Assembly (NCBI GenBank): GCA_963966185.1
Contig: CAWZYM010000475.1
Location: forward strand, 21,341 to 85,340
Origin: Rhabditoides inermis
Lineage: Eukaryota > Nematoda > Chromadorea > Rhabditida > Rhabditidae
Reading direction: 5' to 3'
Length of the DNA: 64,000 bases
The notes below the pieces were generated by a model. That model had not been told where the DNA came from, did no database searches, and saw only the letters and a program-made list of their open reading frames with translations. Below are positions 14,037 to 26,489 of this stretch, piece by piece (position 1 is the stretch's first letter; each line of letters begins with the position of its first letter). A program made the position numbers and the translations under genes.

Positions 14037-14832
14037 GAGAGAGAGCGAGATGCAGGTGGCGGCGCACTTTCTGGTTGTGATGTTTCAAAACAACTCACAA
14101 TTGAAAGTGTGAACAGCATCAGGTTGGATAGTATGGACGCCGCTCCGCAAATGTGCATAACATATTCGGCTAGTAAAAACATCTTCGATCGGCGTCTGAT
14201 GAAGATTCTTGCTTTTATACATTTACACCCTCATTATTCAGCTTTTATACATGGTTAGATACCTTGTCCAGCCACCACAAATCTTTTTTTTCTCGTCTGC
14301 TTTCTTTTTGTGCAAAAGTCACTCACACACCGATGTAAAGGTGTCATAAATTATTACGGTTGCTAAATTCGTTAACGGGCTGCTAACGAGTAATTGAAAA
14401 TAATGTGCATCTTGATTCAAAATAATTATTCCAATTCCAGTCTGATTCTGATATAACGCTGAAATTTACTCACGTGCAATATTCACTCAAATTCTATACG
14501 TCTCCTCTCCTCCGCGAAAACTTCAACCAATACTTATGGCTGTGGGTCATTGCAATATAACTAACTCTATGATTTTCAATAGCTTCACGGATGGTCGAAC
14601 AGAGCATCTCACCTGATTGGAGTGTGTCGTTGCCCGCGGCTCGGATGCTCGGTTGCATTCTCCAATTTGCGCGTGACACAAAGGGGGACCGTGTCGAATG
14701 GTCTAATTGGACTTGGACATGGACATACTCCTGCCCGCGGTGTCTCCCTCCGGCCCGTCTCACCACTAACAGTACTCACCCCACCACATAAATACTCACC
14801 ACAACGATCACTCACCCCGCTCACCTTTCACC
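13174..14832. other. Intergenic spacer with CT/GA microsatellites
   Basis: Contains (CT)n at 13561-13600, (CT)n at 13917-13950 facing (GA)n at 13994-14046 (an inverted pair able to fold back), and short repeats of the word TTTTCCA near 13655-13755. No gene is supported. The last few hundred bases presumably include the promoter of the RING gene. Confidence 0.5.
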
Positions 14833-15866
14833 ATGAAACTGCTCGCTCGACTCTCCAACGCGCTGCGCCGACTGCGTGGCAAGAAGAGGTACCGTAGGCT
14901 TTTAGATTACAGTAAATGACGTCATATTTGTTACCGTTAGTGACGTCATTGTTACCGTACCCCCACTCGTTCCAGTAATCGCGCTCCGTCCCCCGCCGTG
15001 GAGGATTCGTTGGACGCCCGCGACACGACCTTCTGGCAGTGGCCGAATGAATTCGCGAAGACTGTGGTGGATAGAACGGTCTTCGAGCCTCCCACTCTCC
15101 CTCTCCCTTTCTCCACCCTCGATGAACATCTCTTCACTTGTGCCATCTGCTCCGATACCGTATACAAGCCTGTCACGTGAGTTGGGATTACCGTAGTTCT
15201 GTGTGGTTCACTGTATTCTCTCATTACAGTATCATCCCGTGTCTGCATCGTTTCTGCTCGGGATGCATTTCTCGATGGTTCCATGCGAGCATCAAACCTA
15301 CATGTCCCACGGTGAGTGCACACTAGAAAAAGATGCTGTTTGGTTATCAATGATAGCAAAGTCAAACTAGAATACATATGAATGAAACATGTACATGAGT
15401 CAAATGTTCAATGTGTTTTTTTCCAGTGTCGCACTTCCGCCACTGAACTGAAGAAGGACCCCACTTTCGATTCTATGCTCGATTTCTATCTCCAGTCTCA
15501 TCCAGGTGAGAATGGCAGATTGGTAAAGCGGATGTATGATCTTATGATAATGACGTCACAGATGTTTGTAACTAATCGATTATAAACAATGACATTTCAG
15601 AAAGGCAGCGTTCTATCGTGGAGTGTGCCGACCTGGATCACTCCACTGCCACTTGTGTATTCACCCTTCCGGACAGGGAGCGTGAGTTGCGCGAGGCGCG
15701 GAACGAGGCGCGAGAGATGCGCGAGAGGGCGCGGCACTTCCGCGACCAGGCCAGACAGGCGCGCCGTCTACTCCACAACCGGACTCTGCCCAGCTCCCTC
15801 AATCTATCAGTTCCTATTCTTAACGTTAATGATACCAGTCGACTTACCGTATACACATTTTGCTAA
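14833..15866 (+). CDS. RING-finger (C3HC4) protein with coiled-coil tail
   Basis: Five exons: 14833-14888, 14976-15176, 15230-15311, 15427-15505, 15601-15866, all GT-AG and in phase; 227 residues. The RING domain spans about residues 76-115 with the full ligand set: CAIC, CLH, FCSGC, CPTC. This predicts an E3 ubiquitin ligase binding two zinc ions. The N-terminus is short and basic (MKLLARLSNALRRLRGKK). The last exon encodes an Arg/Glu-rich heptad segment (RERELREARNEAREMRERAR), likely a coiled coil for dimerisation. The C3HC4 order and the CLHRFCSGCISRWF core resemble RING1/CHFR-like fingers, but nothing outside the RING identifies a subfamily. The start is the first ATG in frame. A poly(A) signal follows at 16325. 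Confidence 0.88.
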
Positions 15867-16324
15867 TGTTTCTTTGATGTTCCGCACGCTTATATCATAT
15901 CTTTCCCGGTGTCTTGTTTATGTTTTGTGTCCGTATAAAAGTTGAATAATTTAGTTGTGTTTTTCCGTTCGGCTTCTATGATTCATTACCATGTAAAGCC
16001 ACATTTCACCATCTGTGTTTCAACACTTTGTCGATCCGCGGATCCTTTTAGCGTTTCCCGGACCGACTACTTATGATAGGAACGATCAAGATTACTGCTA
16101 GCGAGAAAATGAATGGTCGAATGACAGATATACGAGCCACTGCATCCCCTGTCCCTATAGCACGCTGGTTCCCCGTCCCATTTTCAAGCTAGTGTGGCGT
16201 TCCTGTTTCTATTGAAATGAAATAATGTGATGTTTCTACCATGTGTTTTGTAGAAAACTACACACAAATACCACATGTTTCTCGTAGTGTTATTTGTGTT
16301 TCTATGACGTTGCGTTGTTGTGGC

Positions 16325-16330
16325 AATAAA
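16325..16330 (+). terminator. Poly(A) signal of the RING gene
   Basis: AATAAA about 460 bases after the RING gene stop codon. It is the first canonical hexamer downstream on the plus strand that I found. Confidence 0.5.
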
Positions 16331-16651
16331 ATCCTTATTCTTTTCTCTTATTTTTCGACAAGAAACGATCCTTCATCAGAAACAGTTGCCAATAGAAAAC
16401 GACATTTTGTAATGTATGTATCGCATTTGAATCTTACTGCGCTGGATTTCCGTCTACTGAACTGGCTCTTGATTTTTTAATGGAGAATTATTGGCGAAAA
16501 AATACATTCTTCCCTCCCATGAAAAATAACCACTGCAAATCGATGTGCAGAGAACAGAAAAAGAGAACGACTCGAATTTCAACTTGTCTGACGTGTAAAA
16601 CAAAGAGAGAGTGGAAGTTAGGAAGGAAAAAGAGAGAAAGAGAGGGATAGG

Positions 16652-16685
<34 letters not shown>

Positions 16686-16693
16686 TTAATCCA
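16331..16693. repeat. Intergenic spacer with (GA)n tract
   Basis: A purine-rich stretch with (GA)n at about 16649-16684 ends just before the first ATG of the channel gene. Otherwise featureless. Confidence 0.6.
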
Positions 16694-17164
16694 ATGTCGG
16701 TCGCTGGTCCACCGCTGCGCGTAGGATACGTTCTATCCGATCTTTACCCGACGATTTACCAAAATAGGCGAGTCATAGTCAGTTTAGAAAAAATGTTTGT
16801 TTATCAGTAGATACAAAACAGCAACATAGTCAATAAGGGTTAACCGAATGCTCGCTTGCATGGGATCATCGATAAAAGAAAAGGGACAGGGTAAAATGTT
16901 CCACTTATGTTTCACTTTCAAACTAAATTTTTTTAATTATTTTTTATAGTTATTATCGAAATTTGAATTTTCAGATTCACCGGCAAGTTCTACGGCTTCA
17001 ACGTTGAAATATGGCGAATGCTGGCTGAGAGGCTGAATCGAAAGCTGGAATTCGTGCGAGGGGATGATTGGGGTGGGGGTTATTTGATTACCTGTTCATC
17101 TGATCAATTGATTGATAACAATGTTTCATGAGAGAGAGAGAGAGGAGAGAGAGAGAGGAGAGAT

Positions 17165-17204
<40 letters not shown>

Positions 17205-18413
17205 GATGTTTCAGGCGGGAGTATCGACAAGACCACGGGTCGCTGGACGGGGCTGTTTGAAATGGTAAGTGAGAAAGTAGTATATGTACTCGCAATCCGA
17301 AAGTGCGCCGAATCATTGTACCCACAGTTAGATACAGAGTACTGATACTGATACGGTACTGTACTGGTGCTGGTTTCCCAGTACCGGTACGAGTACACCA
17401 TCATTCGCGCTCTGCGGCGGCTTGTACACCATCATTCGCGCCATCATTCGCCCTCTGCGGCACTCGCTAACTCTGACTAAAAATTCGTGAAGAAACGTTA
17501 TGTGCCGTAACGCAGTAACGTAGTACAGTTGCGTGTTTGGTGTTTAAGATTTCAAAAAAAGGTATTTAGGTCGTAAACGGCACCACCTTGGGCACCCTCG
17601 AGGAGTGCACGATTCGCCCGGACAGATTGAAAGCATTCACGCCCACCCAGTATATCATATACGAAATGGTAAGAAATTTGGTGAATTATAAAATTCACCC
17701 TGCAATCAGCACACCTTGCAGGTAGGAAAACCGTGTGCATTATATGATTTTTCGATATCGCATCTTGAAAATTCTGGCGCGAGCCCTATCCTGAGCTGAA
17801 AAAGATAATCATGGAATAGTTTTCTTGTACCAGTTCTAAAGTCTTTCCTATTTCACAGGAGTCCTACTACCGGCGGCGCACTATTCAAACCACTTCCAAC
17901 ATTCGCGGATATATTGTATTCGACGTAAAACTATTTTATAGTATTATATAATGATGTAATAATAATCTACTTTTTTCCAGCCAAGCTTCTACTATCTGGC
18001 ATTCATATTCTACTTGATTGTGTTTTGGGGAGAGTCTATCGTCTACGTTCTTCAGCCATGTATTAGGAGAGAGAAGCGGTATAGATCGGGTGGGTTTGTA
18101 TGTTTGATTATTGTGACCAAAACTGATTAGTTCGACATATACAAACTATAAAAGCATACTAGTCGATTAACAAACTGTTAGTATGATAACACATCAGCTC
18201 TGTCCTTTTCTGTCATTGTTCTTACTAGTTACTATGTATGTACATCACAAAATTGTTATCAACAATTCACGGCAACCTAAACCACATGCGTGATACGTAT
18301 GTACATTTTTAAGTCTGTCATTTCTTCCACTCGATCGCATGGGATCTATACGATATGAAGGCTTTCTGGAGGATGCGGAACTATCAGCGGTGACTCTCTC
18401 TCTCCTCTCTCTC

Positions 18414-18445
<32 letters not shown>

Positions 18446-19846
18446 CCCCCCCCTCTCTCCCCTCTCTCTCCTCTCTCCTCTCTCCTCTCTCTCTCCCTCT
18501 CCCCCCTCTCTCTTTTTCTCTCTCTCTCCTCTACCTCTCCCCCTCTCTCCTCTTTATCTCTCTTTCTCTCTCTCTCCCCCCTCACCCTCTTCCCTACCAG
18601 TCTCTCCACCCCCTTCTACCTGCTCTCTCTGATGTTCATCTACTGGAACTACACCGCCGGCTACACTGGCAGTATATCCGCGCCCAAGTACAAGCCGTTC
18701 ACGTGAGTTGTTGAGAATTGACGATTAATGTTTTTCAATCTCAAATTGTCTGGTCCTTTCGGTTATTTGGCACTGCCAACTGTATGTTCCGAGCACGTTA
18801 CGGGATTTTTTTGTTCACGTCAGTCTGACGATACTAGACACTGATCCATGTCCTCATATAGTAGCGGTCAGTCTCTGTACTGGTTACTGGAATTATTATA
18901 TTGTAAGGCGTTCACGTGAATCGGACATTCAAAGAAATCAGTACTTTGTTCTTCGGGTGGATTTTGTCCACGTTAGTGGAAAATTCGATTTTGCATTACA
19001 GAGAGAAAATAGGGTCGGAATCGGGAAATGCACTTTTTTGATTTTTGAGTCATAGACACAATGTAATACGATACACACATATTTGTTCTGTCGATTTTGT
19101 AGTCCTCACACTTGTGCGTTCAACAACGAATAGTTTTGCGAAATGATAACAGTAGTAATCTCTTGTCAAAAGAAAATCAAGTGATGAGAAATACATATGT
19201 CGCTCTGATTTTGACGTTTGCTTTCCAGCTTCGAAGGTCTGTTGTCTGATCTGCAGAGCGGCGCGAGTCGAATCATCGTCAAAAACGCTGGCTTCATCAC
19301 GGAAGAAGAGGTACTCATTTTAATTATTTATTCAAAAATATAAATAGTACACTATTATTGTTATTTTATTTTATTCATTTTTCTAATGCTGTCACGTCAA
19401 CCAACGCGCAGTGCGTACATAGTTTCCTATTACTGACACGCTCGAGTTTCACTCGTTGCATGCTATGAGCAAAGTTTGAGGGTTCAAAAATGACCGAAGT
19501 AAATGAAGATTGAAGAACATTCTAGAAGAATATATATCAATAAGAAAAATAAACATTATATAGAAAAGATAAGAAAAAACATCGACTCACATTTTTTTTC
19601 CAGAGATTTCTCTTCTACGGTCGCAACGTGTCGAGTTCTGTTGTCATGGTTGAGAGTGAACTGCACGAGTTGTTGAACAAGGTAATGAAAATATTTGTCA
19701 TTCAATTTCTCGTTGCAATCGATCTCGAGATCTGTTCTTTTTTCGAAATGTTAACTTCGAAATTTGGCTTTTCACTCATCATTTCAATAGCTAAACGGAA
19801 CTGTAATTTGCAATTTATGTTTTCTTGTATGTAGCAACACGCCTCT

Positions 19847-19904
<58 letters not shown>

Positions 19905-20864
19905 CAGGTGTGCTCCGATCCCTCCCTGGTGACTGAGCTGATGCTGGCGGATGCGTATGTCAGCGACGACCCCGCATACAGCATGTGCGAGCTGGTGCAG
20001 TGAGTATTATTATCATTGTTATTTTTATTGTTTTTTTTTATTATTTTATATTAATATTGTTTTCTGTTATTTTGTATATCAATTATAAATATCCATGTTT
20101 TAGAGTCTCACTTCCAGTGGACTCGAAAATCCGCACGGAATTGTTCACGAACACGGAAGTTGGCAGGTTCGCGATTTTTCATTAATATTTTTGTTTTTAT
20201 TTATCATTTTCAGAGCATTCGGCTACTCCTACTTTCTACACAAATCTACGCCGAGGAAAATTGTGGAGAAGTTCAACGAGATCATTTTGAAAATGTTCAG
20301 CGAAGACAAAGTGAAAAGAGTATTTAACTTTGAAAAATGTTCATTACATATTTTTTAAACTTTTTTATAGGTAAACTTGTTTTGGTGGCGTCGCTATACC
20401 AATCGACCAAGGGAATTCCAGAAGGTTCCTGGCAGTTTGGTCGCTTTCCCTATTCCTCTAGCCAACATGCGCATTATATTTGAGGTTTGCGGATTTCATA
20501 TTATACATTACAATACGATAATTATGGTATTTTTTATCGACACATGTAATGTAAAAGTGTGCATCTGGGCATCTTCACATCCTGACTCTTCTCTGAATTC
20601 GTTGAATTCAATTTGTAAAAAAAGAACTCATCAAACAGTTAAAAAGTTTTGCAGGTTCTATTGTACGGTTACGCTGGTGCTTTCGTTTTATTCATTCTCG
20701 AAATCCTATTTTTCTACGTATACAATTATGTTCGCGGATCAAAACTAGACAATTTGATTATGAGGTAAATCGAAAATATGGATTGATGCAAAACTAACAG
20801 TATGCAAACACATTGCAGTTTTCGAAATTTGAGTAGTCGTCTACGGCCTAAACCGACTGTATAG
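16694..20864 (+). CDS. Ionotropic glutamate receptor-like ligand-gated ion channel
   Basis: Sixteen phase-consistent exons (16694-16767, 16975-17072, 17215-17264, 17570-17668, 17859-17924, 17981-18089, 18314-18389, 18601-18702, 19229-19310, 19604-19681, 19908-19999, 20104-20166, 20214-20319, 20371-20484, 20655-20764, 20819-20864) give 454 residues. Order: ligand-binding lobe S1 (LRVGYVLSDLYP; FYGFNVEIWRMLAERLNRKL; CTIRPDRLKAFTPTQYI), TM1 (FYYLAFIFYLIVFWGESIVY), degenerate pore loop, M3 with WNYTAGYTGS where classical receptors have SYTANLAAF, lobe S2 (FEGLLSDLQSGASRIIVKNA), last helix (AGAFVLFILEILFFYVYNYV). It lacks the large amino-terminal domain, as in IR-type receptors. Exon 1 ends at a GC donor (AATAG/GCGAGT). 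No signal peptide is visible, so a 5' exon may be missing. Expected plasma-membrane chemosensory or neuronal channel; ligand unknown. Confidence 0.87.
19849..19902 (+). repeat. (CT)n serving as a polypyrimidine tract
   Basis: About 27 CT units end 5 bases before the TTGCAG acceptor of channel exon 11. Similar tracts precede exon 8 (18398-18590). Confidence 0.9.
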
Positions 20865-20868
20865 CAGT

Positions 20869-20874
20869 AATAAA
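20869..20874 (+). terminator. Poly(A) signal of the channel gene
   Basis: AATAAA begins 5 bases after the TAG stop at 20862-20864, implying a very short 3' UTR. Confidence 0.6.
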
Positions 20875-21003
20875 GTGACGTTTGGGAATAACGAGAGAAT
20901 TCGTCACTGTTTGCAGAGCGAAAAGAGTTCACACCGACCAAAAACCACCGGCTAACCGGGCAAGTAACCGGTAGGGTGAGTAAGTATCGAATCGGCCTCT
21001 CTC

Positions 21004-21048
<45 letters not shown>

Positions 21049-21168
21049 GTTGCTCTGCAAACATGTTAACGAGTTTGGTCTGCCACATCGCCCATGACAC
21101 AGATTTCGATATAAAACGCCCGATTTTCTCTCAGTTTCCGCTGTATTACCAGAGATCAAATAGTTCGC

Positions 21169-24100
21169 ATGCTGCCAAAAGTGAGTATTTTACTGATTCT
21201 ATCATTCAATATTAATAACTTATTTCAGGTAGCTTCACTTGCATTGATCTGCACTGCACTGGCGCAGTATGGTGCTATACCGTCTGATTCCGGCGCTAAC
21301 AACAAGGTCAGCGGATCGGAGATGTATCCGGAATCGTTATAGCTGAACATGACATCAATAAAATATAAAATGGATCAAAAAACGTGAATTGATAATGATA
21401 AGATAACGCTATTTTCAGCCCAGCTGCAACACGGTTAAGTGCTCCGCTGGATATGAGTGCGTGCTGAAAAAGGTACTGTAATATTTAATAAATTTTAACG
21501 TCCTGTTCGTTGGTAATATATTGTCAAAAATCAAACATCGTGGTGGGACCAATAAACACTTCGTGGTGGGACCAATAAACACTGCTCGAAGGTGGCATGC
21601 GTCCGCGCACCGTGCTACCCGATCCCGCAGTGTCAACCAGTGGTATCCGACCCGCTGCCGCCCGGATCTGACGACAATGCGGTAGGGTAGCTACATAAAA
21701 ACCTGCCTTCTCTCTCCCTCACTGATCGTGATCTGGCCGGTCCTCCGAGCAACGAATTTAAATTGGAAGCCGCTCTGTTTCTGTCTTTCATTATATCTTC
21801 GATAAACATATAGATACGTTTTCAGCCCACCTGCGCCACTGTGAAGTGCTCGGCCGGGCAGGAGTGCGTGCTGAAAGAGGTGAGCAGCTCCAGTGCCTTT
21901 CGAGATGAGTGGAGAGGAGATCGAGCAGGTGCACCAGTTCCGCTACCTCGGGTCGTGAGACGATTCGGACAAGGACGTGATAACTCATGTAGACGAGCGT
22001 TGACGCTTGGCGCATTGCATAGTGACTTTGGCTGAATTCATGGAGCGTGTATCCAGGTGCAGTGTATCCGCGCGCCCTGCCACCCCATCCCCGAGTGTCA
22101 ACCCGTGAAGATGGTCGACCCGCCGCCGCCCGGAGACGCCCTCCATGTGAGACGATATTCCTGAGTCAGAATATGATGGTTCTCTCTAGGGGATCGACAA
22201 ATGTAATCGAAAAGTGTGTTTGCTAGATAACAAATAAACAACAATCTTTATCTGCCCAGAGATTATAGTATTATAGACTATAGAGACACAGTAACACAAC
22301 AGGATATATACAGTGTGGCAGATATTGAGCTGACGCTAGGATCTTGGATCAAACATGAATAATGAATTGCAGCCGTCCTGCGCGTCCCTGCACTGTCCTC
22401 CCGGCCAGCGTTGTATGCTGGAGGTGGTGGCCTGTCTGCTCGCGCCGTGCCCCCCGCAGCCCGCGTGTAGGAGGGTGGGAGAGGAGCATCCGAATGTGAG
22501 TTGGGATGTCTTTTCCAGAAAATCCACCACTGTGTTTGTGTTTCTTTCTTCCTGACAGTGAGCACCGACGATCCGAATGTGGGTCGAAACTCGTTGTGTG
22601 TATGTTTGTAGTACTCTCCCGGATAGGTGAACATGAAGGCTGTATAATTGCGATCAATGAGGTCATTCGACAATCGAAACAGAAACAACCGTGTCACTTG
22701 AGGTAAAGACGACGGAAAAACAACGAAAAGACACGGACGATCCTCCATGCAAGACGCTACCAACGCTATACCGTAGTACCATTCACTGCGCGCCATCGAA
22801 GGATACCGCGCGAGTCACTGTATTGATTGACTTGGTGTCTGTGATAAGTCTGTGCGTGTTTCTTTCATTCTTTGTGTCGCTTTTATTCCATAAAATTGTG
22901 TCCCATTCCAGCCGTCGTGCGCGGCGGTGAGCTGCCCCGCGGGCGAGGAGTGCGTAGTGGAGAAGGTGAGGTGCTTCTCCAACCCCCCTCCCACGCCTTA
23001 CAATGATCTCCGATGTTCCTATCACTATCCACTTCGAAAATAGGTTTCGATGGGACTGCTTAGGTGCTTTTAATCGCTAGGATCTGGTGTAGTGACACTG
23101 TCTCCCCCTCCTTCTCGAATCGGGGACCACCTCTCCCTTGCAGGTGGTGTGCAAGAAGGCGCCGTGCCCGTCGCAGCCGGTCTGTCGCCCGGCCGGTGGA
23201 CACAGTGGACAGTCTGGACCGAGTGGAAGTGGCTACGGAGATGATGCCGCAGCTACTGGAGAGGTGGGAACAGATTGAGGGGCGGTCAGTGTCGGCGAAA
23301 CTCTTCTGACAACAGTGGGCGAGTCTCTTTCCGCTGCAGTACACCAAGATGCGTAATGACTCTTTTTGGAGGTTGTTATTATTGTTTTAAACAATTGGTT
23401 CAGCCCTCCTGTGCCACTGTCGACTGCCCTTCTGGCCAGGAGTGCTTCTTGGAGCAGGTGAATCAGTATATAAATATTAGACCCATACCGTAACATGACA
23501 GTGTGGTTATGCTCTGCAAACCAATATTCGCCGGCGTTTCGAATTTTTCCACCGAAACACGATGAAAACGCGATCACTTTCATAACACTTTCAAATGCGG
23601 TTCGGATTAATGGAAGGTTCACGTGGTAAGATGCTAAAACCACTTGATCCACATTCGCGTTCTTTGAGATGTCTCTATTGCGTGTAGTTGATCAAAGTTC
23701 TAAAGACACTTAAGTAGTGGTCAGTCTCTTAGCAACTCCCTTCGATACTGTTTTCGAAACGCGTTCGAAACACGACCAAACAGCGTGTTGCGAAGGAGTT
23801 TTGAAGTGGCTGTTTCGAAGAGACTGACCACACTTTGACTACCTGTTCACGATCAGGTGCAATGCTTCGTGCCGCCCTGCCCTCCCCTTCCCAACTGCCG
23901 GCCAATCGGGAGCAACCAGACATGGGGCATTGGACCGCTTCCGGCGATCGGTAACCACACCGGAAACGAGGTGAGTTCCAGTTACTGTTAAAGTTAGAAG
24001 GGGCAACGGAAACGAGGTGCGTTCCTGTTTCCTATTTCCGATTCCGTACAATCTTGACACGTATTCGCAAATGACACGCTCTGAAATAACACGTCATAAA

Positions 24101-24531
24101 TCTGAAATGACGGATGGCAACAAAAGCTGATATGGATTACTTTACGACTGATCAACATATCACTTATCGTGTTGTTGGTTTTTCCTATAAAGTCAGAGAA
24201 ATAGAGGCTCATCTTATCCGTGAAAATAATGTGAAAAATAAATAGCTATACATAACTTTGCTGTACGTTTCAAGGTTTTTACTAGTGAACAGTGACACTA
24301 TTTATTTCAATTGAGTACGTGAGTAACTAAGTAATACACATACAATTATCATAACACTATCAAGAAAAGTATATAGTAGGCCAAGATTTTTCAAACTACC
24401 GTTACCACCTATTTACTTACCGTAACCCAAATAATCCGCGCAGGACCACGCGTGCGCCACGAACGAGGAGTGGAAGGGGTGCGGGGCGTGCGATCAGCAG
24501 TGTGGACAGGAGCCGAGAGTGAGTCTCTCTT

Positions 24532-24568
<37 letters not shown>

Positions 24569-24725
24569 TCTCTCCTCTCTCTCCTCTCTCTTCCCCCAAC
24601 CCTCCCTCTTTCAGGCCTGCGCATTGGTGTGCGGCCCTGGCTCCTGTGGCTGCAAAGCGGGCTACTCTCGCGATGACACAGGAGCCTGCGTCAAGAACGA
24701 GTTTTGCCCCAAGAAGATATGTTGA
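21169..24725 (+). CDS. Secreted cysteine-repeat protein with C-terminal TIL domain
   Basis: Thirteen exons, all joined in phase 0: 21169-21180, 21229-21306, 21419-21472, 21592-21681, 21826-21879, 22057-22146, 22373-22495, 22912-22965, 23144-23263, 23404-23457, 23857-23970, 24444-24518, 24615-24725; 342 residues. Signal peptide MLPKVASLALICTALA. Then five repeats built of two halves: PSCxxVxCxxGxECxLE (exactly 18 residues, 54 bp) and VxCxxxPCxPxPxC plus a Pro/Gly linker. The C-terminus (CATNEEWKGCGACDQQC ... CALVCGPGSCGCKAGY ... CVKNEFC) has the ten-cysteine spacing of trypsin-inhibitor-like (TIL) domains. Likely an extracellular protease inhibitor or matrix protein; the repeat's function is unknown. 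Exon 7 carries both repeat halves without an intron. Exon 4 uses a weak acceptor (CTCGAAG). An N-glycosylation site lies at SNQTW in exon 11. Confidence 0.9.
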
Positions 24726-24828
24726 AGATGTGTTGATGAAACACTACCAACGCTAGATACCGTAGTATCATGCACTGCTATTGTTTTGATTTTTTGTGAG
24801 AAAAATCTGTTTTTTTCGTTTGTTTATT

Positions 24829-24834
24829 AATAAA
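24829..24834 (+). terminator. Poly(A) signal of the TIL gene
   Basis: AATAAA about 100 bases after the TGA stop at 24723-24725. Confidence 0.65.
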
Positions 24835-24980
24835 CATCTTTCATTTACGTTTCGATTTGTTGACTCATGATTAGTGACATGATTGGATTGAATTTCACAG
24901 TTGTGTGAGTATCAATCAATCATTTATCCAGAATCGCTATATCCTGACTGTACAACAAAGTGCATACGGTACACCACAAG

Positions 24981-25289
24981 GCACGGCCCGGCGCGCGTTC
25001 ACTGATTTGCGTGACAGTAGACGCACGCGACGCACACGCAACGCGTCTCCCATGTTAAAGAAAAATAAGCTCATCATCATTGTCAATTTCTGAGAGGCAG
25101 CGAACATGCTCTCGTGGTCTAGTGGTTAGCGAGCGCGGCCAGTGATCTGTTTATCGCAGTTTCGATTCCGTTCGCTGCCACGAGTTTTGCTAAATTGTTT
25201 GAGCCATCCGCGACGCGGAACTGATGCGCAGCGTGCGTCTGAGTTCACCGGTCAGTGAACAAATGAGTGACACTACGGCCGGGCCGTGC
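24981..25289. mobile_element. Short element with GC-rich inverted ends around a tRNA-like core
   Basis: GCACGGCCCGGC at 24981 is mirrored by GCCGGGCCGTGC ending at 25289, with AAG directly outside each end, a possible 3-bp target duplication. The interior holds a tRNA-like segment at 25096-25184. It could be a non-autonomous DNA transposon or SINE; no coding capacity. Confidence 0.45.
25096..25184 (+). other. tRNA-Glu/Asp-like pseudogene or SINE head
   Basis: TGGTCTAGTGGTTAGCGA matches an A box and GTTTCGATTCC a B box at about the right spacing. GGCAGCGAAC pairs perfectly with GTTCGCTGCC, and CTCGTGG with CCACGAG. No proper T stem forms, so it is not a standard tRNA. Confidence 0.4.
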
Positions 25290-26047
25290 AAGGACTAAGC
25301 GCTGGGAGAAACACAGTTCAGCAACGGGCCAACGGGGATGGTAGGGTCGAAGGTCGAAAGTCTATATTAGATCGATGATCAGTCGATAATCATTCGATTT
25401 CCTTTCCATAATTCATTAAAATTAGTTATCATTATAGATGGTGGAGCTCCGGGTGTTCCTTTTCTTCCATTATAATCCACAATAGTAACTCCGCGGGCTA
25501 GGAAGACAGCGTTCTCATGAGCTATTCCCCGCCTTGCTCAAGGGTACTGGGGGAAGATCATTTCGACCTGACCGCACGATGCGAGAGAGGAAGAAATAAT
25601 AATTCCCGGCCGAAGATCTGTCCCATGTGTGAGTATAATTTAGCATAAGTCGTATCACAGCGAGTAAACATAGGGTTATGCTCCCTCTTTTGGACATAAT
25701 ATGCATGTTGCAACTGCAAAACACGTGTGGTTTCCGAAATTGCATGTCAGCAGTAATATAAATAGTTGGCTTTCACGAAAATTCGCGTTCACAGTAATTC
25801 GCGGTGAACACACACTGACATGCTTCCAAAGGTGGGTTGGTACCTAGGTATGAAAAAGTTTTGCCTCATTGTTTTAAATCAGTAGGTTAAATAGCAAAAT
25901 ACTTACGTTTCAAAAACCAATAGCCAACCATCAACCATCTGCAAATTAACATAAGTAGTGAAGCTATCCTAACATTGCCTTGTAAATTGTAAAAGCAAGT
26001 GTTTTTACAAGAACTCTTGTGAAAACAGTTGTAATTTTAGTCTGATT

Positions 26048-26125
26048 GGATCCTATATGTAGGAATCGAACCCGTGGACAGGCCGCAGCGATTGTGCGCT
26101 GCCGGCGCACACTACCACTGCGCAA
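26048..26125 (-). other. tRNA-like sequence
   Basis: On the minus strand TATTGCGCAGTGGTAGTGTG (A-box-like) is followed by ACGGGTTCGATTCCTAC (B-box-like). Probably a tRNA-derived repeat; the cloverleaf is incomplete. Confidence 0.4.
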
Positions 26126-26242
26126 TAGTGGCAGTGGTTAAGAGATCGAAGAGAGAGCTCATTTAGCTCCACTGGCCTCTTCAGTGTACAATGATGAGAG
26201 ATAACGAGCAAACATATTTGCGAAATTCAATGTCCTCTACGT

Positions 26243-26330
26243 ATGAGCCTCAATGGCGCAGTGGTAGAGCGCGCCGCCAGCGCGCGATCGTTGCGAGCTG
26301 CCCAAGGGTTCGATTCACTCTCACAAAGCG
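26243..26330 (+). other. tRNA-like sequence
   Basis: CAATGGCGCAGTGGTAGAGCG (A box) and AGGGTTCGATTCACTC (B box) are about 50 bases apart. It resembles the minus-strand copy near 26.1 kb, so the two may belong to one tRNA-derived family. Confidence 0.4.
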
Positions 26331-26433
26331 TTTTGGATATTTGAAGACGTACACGTTGTGTTGCACGAAACTGCACAACATGTGAAATGTCACGGATGGC
26401 ATATAGGAACCAACCCGACTATATCAGTGCGCG

Positions 26434-26435
<2 letters not shown>

Positions 26436-26485
<50 letters not shown>
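26436..26485. repeat. (GA)n microsatellite
   Basis: About 22 GA units within gene-free sequence, followed by AT-rich low-complexity DNA to about 26.8 kb. Confidence 0.9.

Positions 26486-26489
<4 letters not shown>

Noticed and set aside
25096..25184. A functional tRNA-Glu or tRNA-Asp gene
   Set aside because: The A and B boxes are good, but the T stem and anticodon arm do not form, so it is listed only as tRNA-like.
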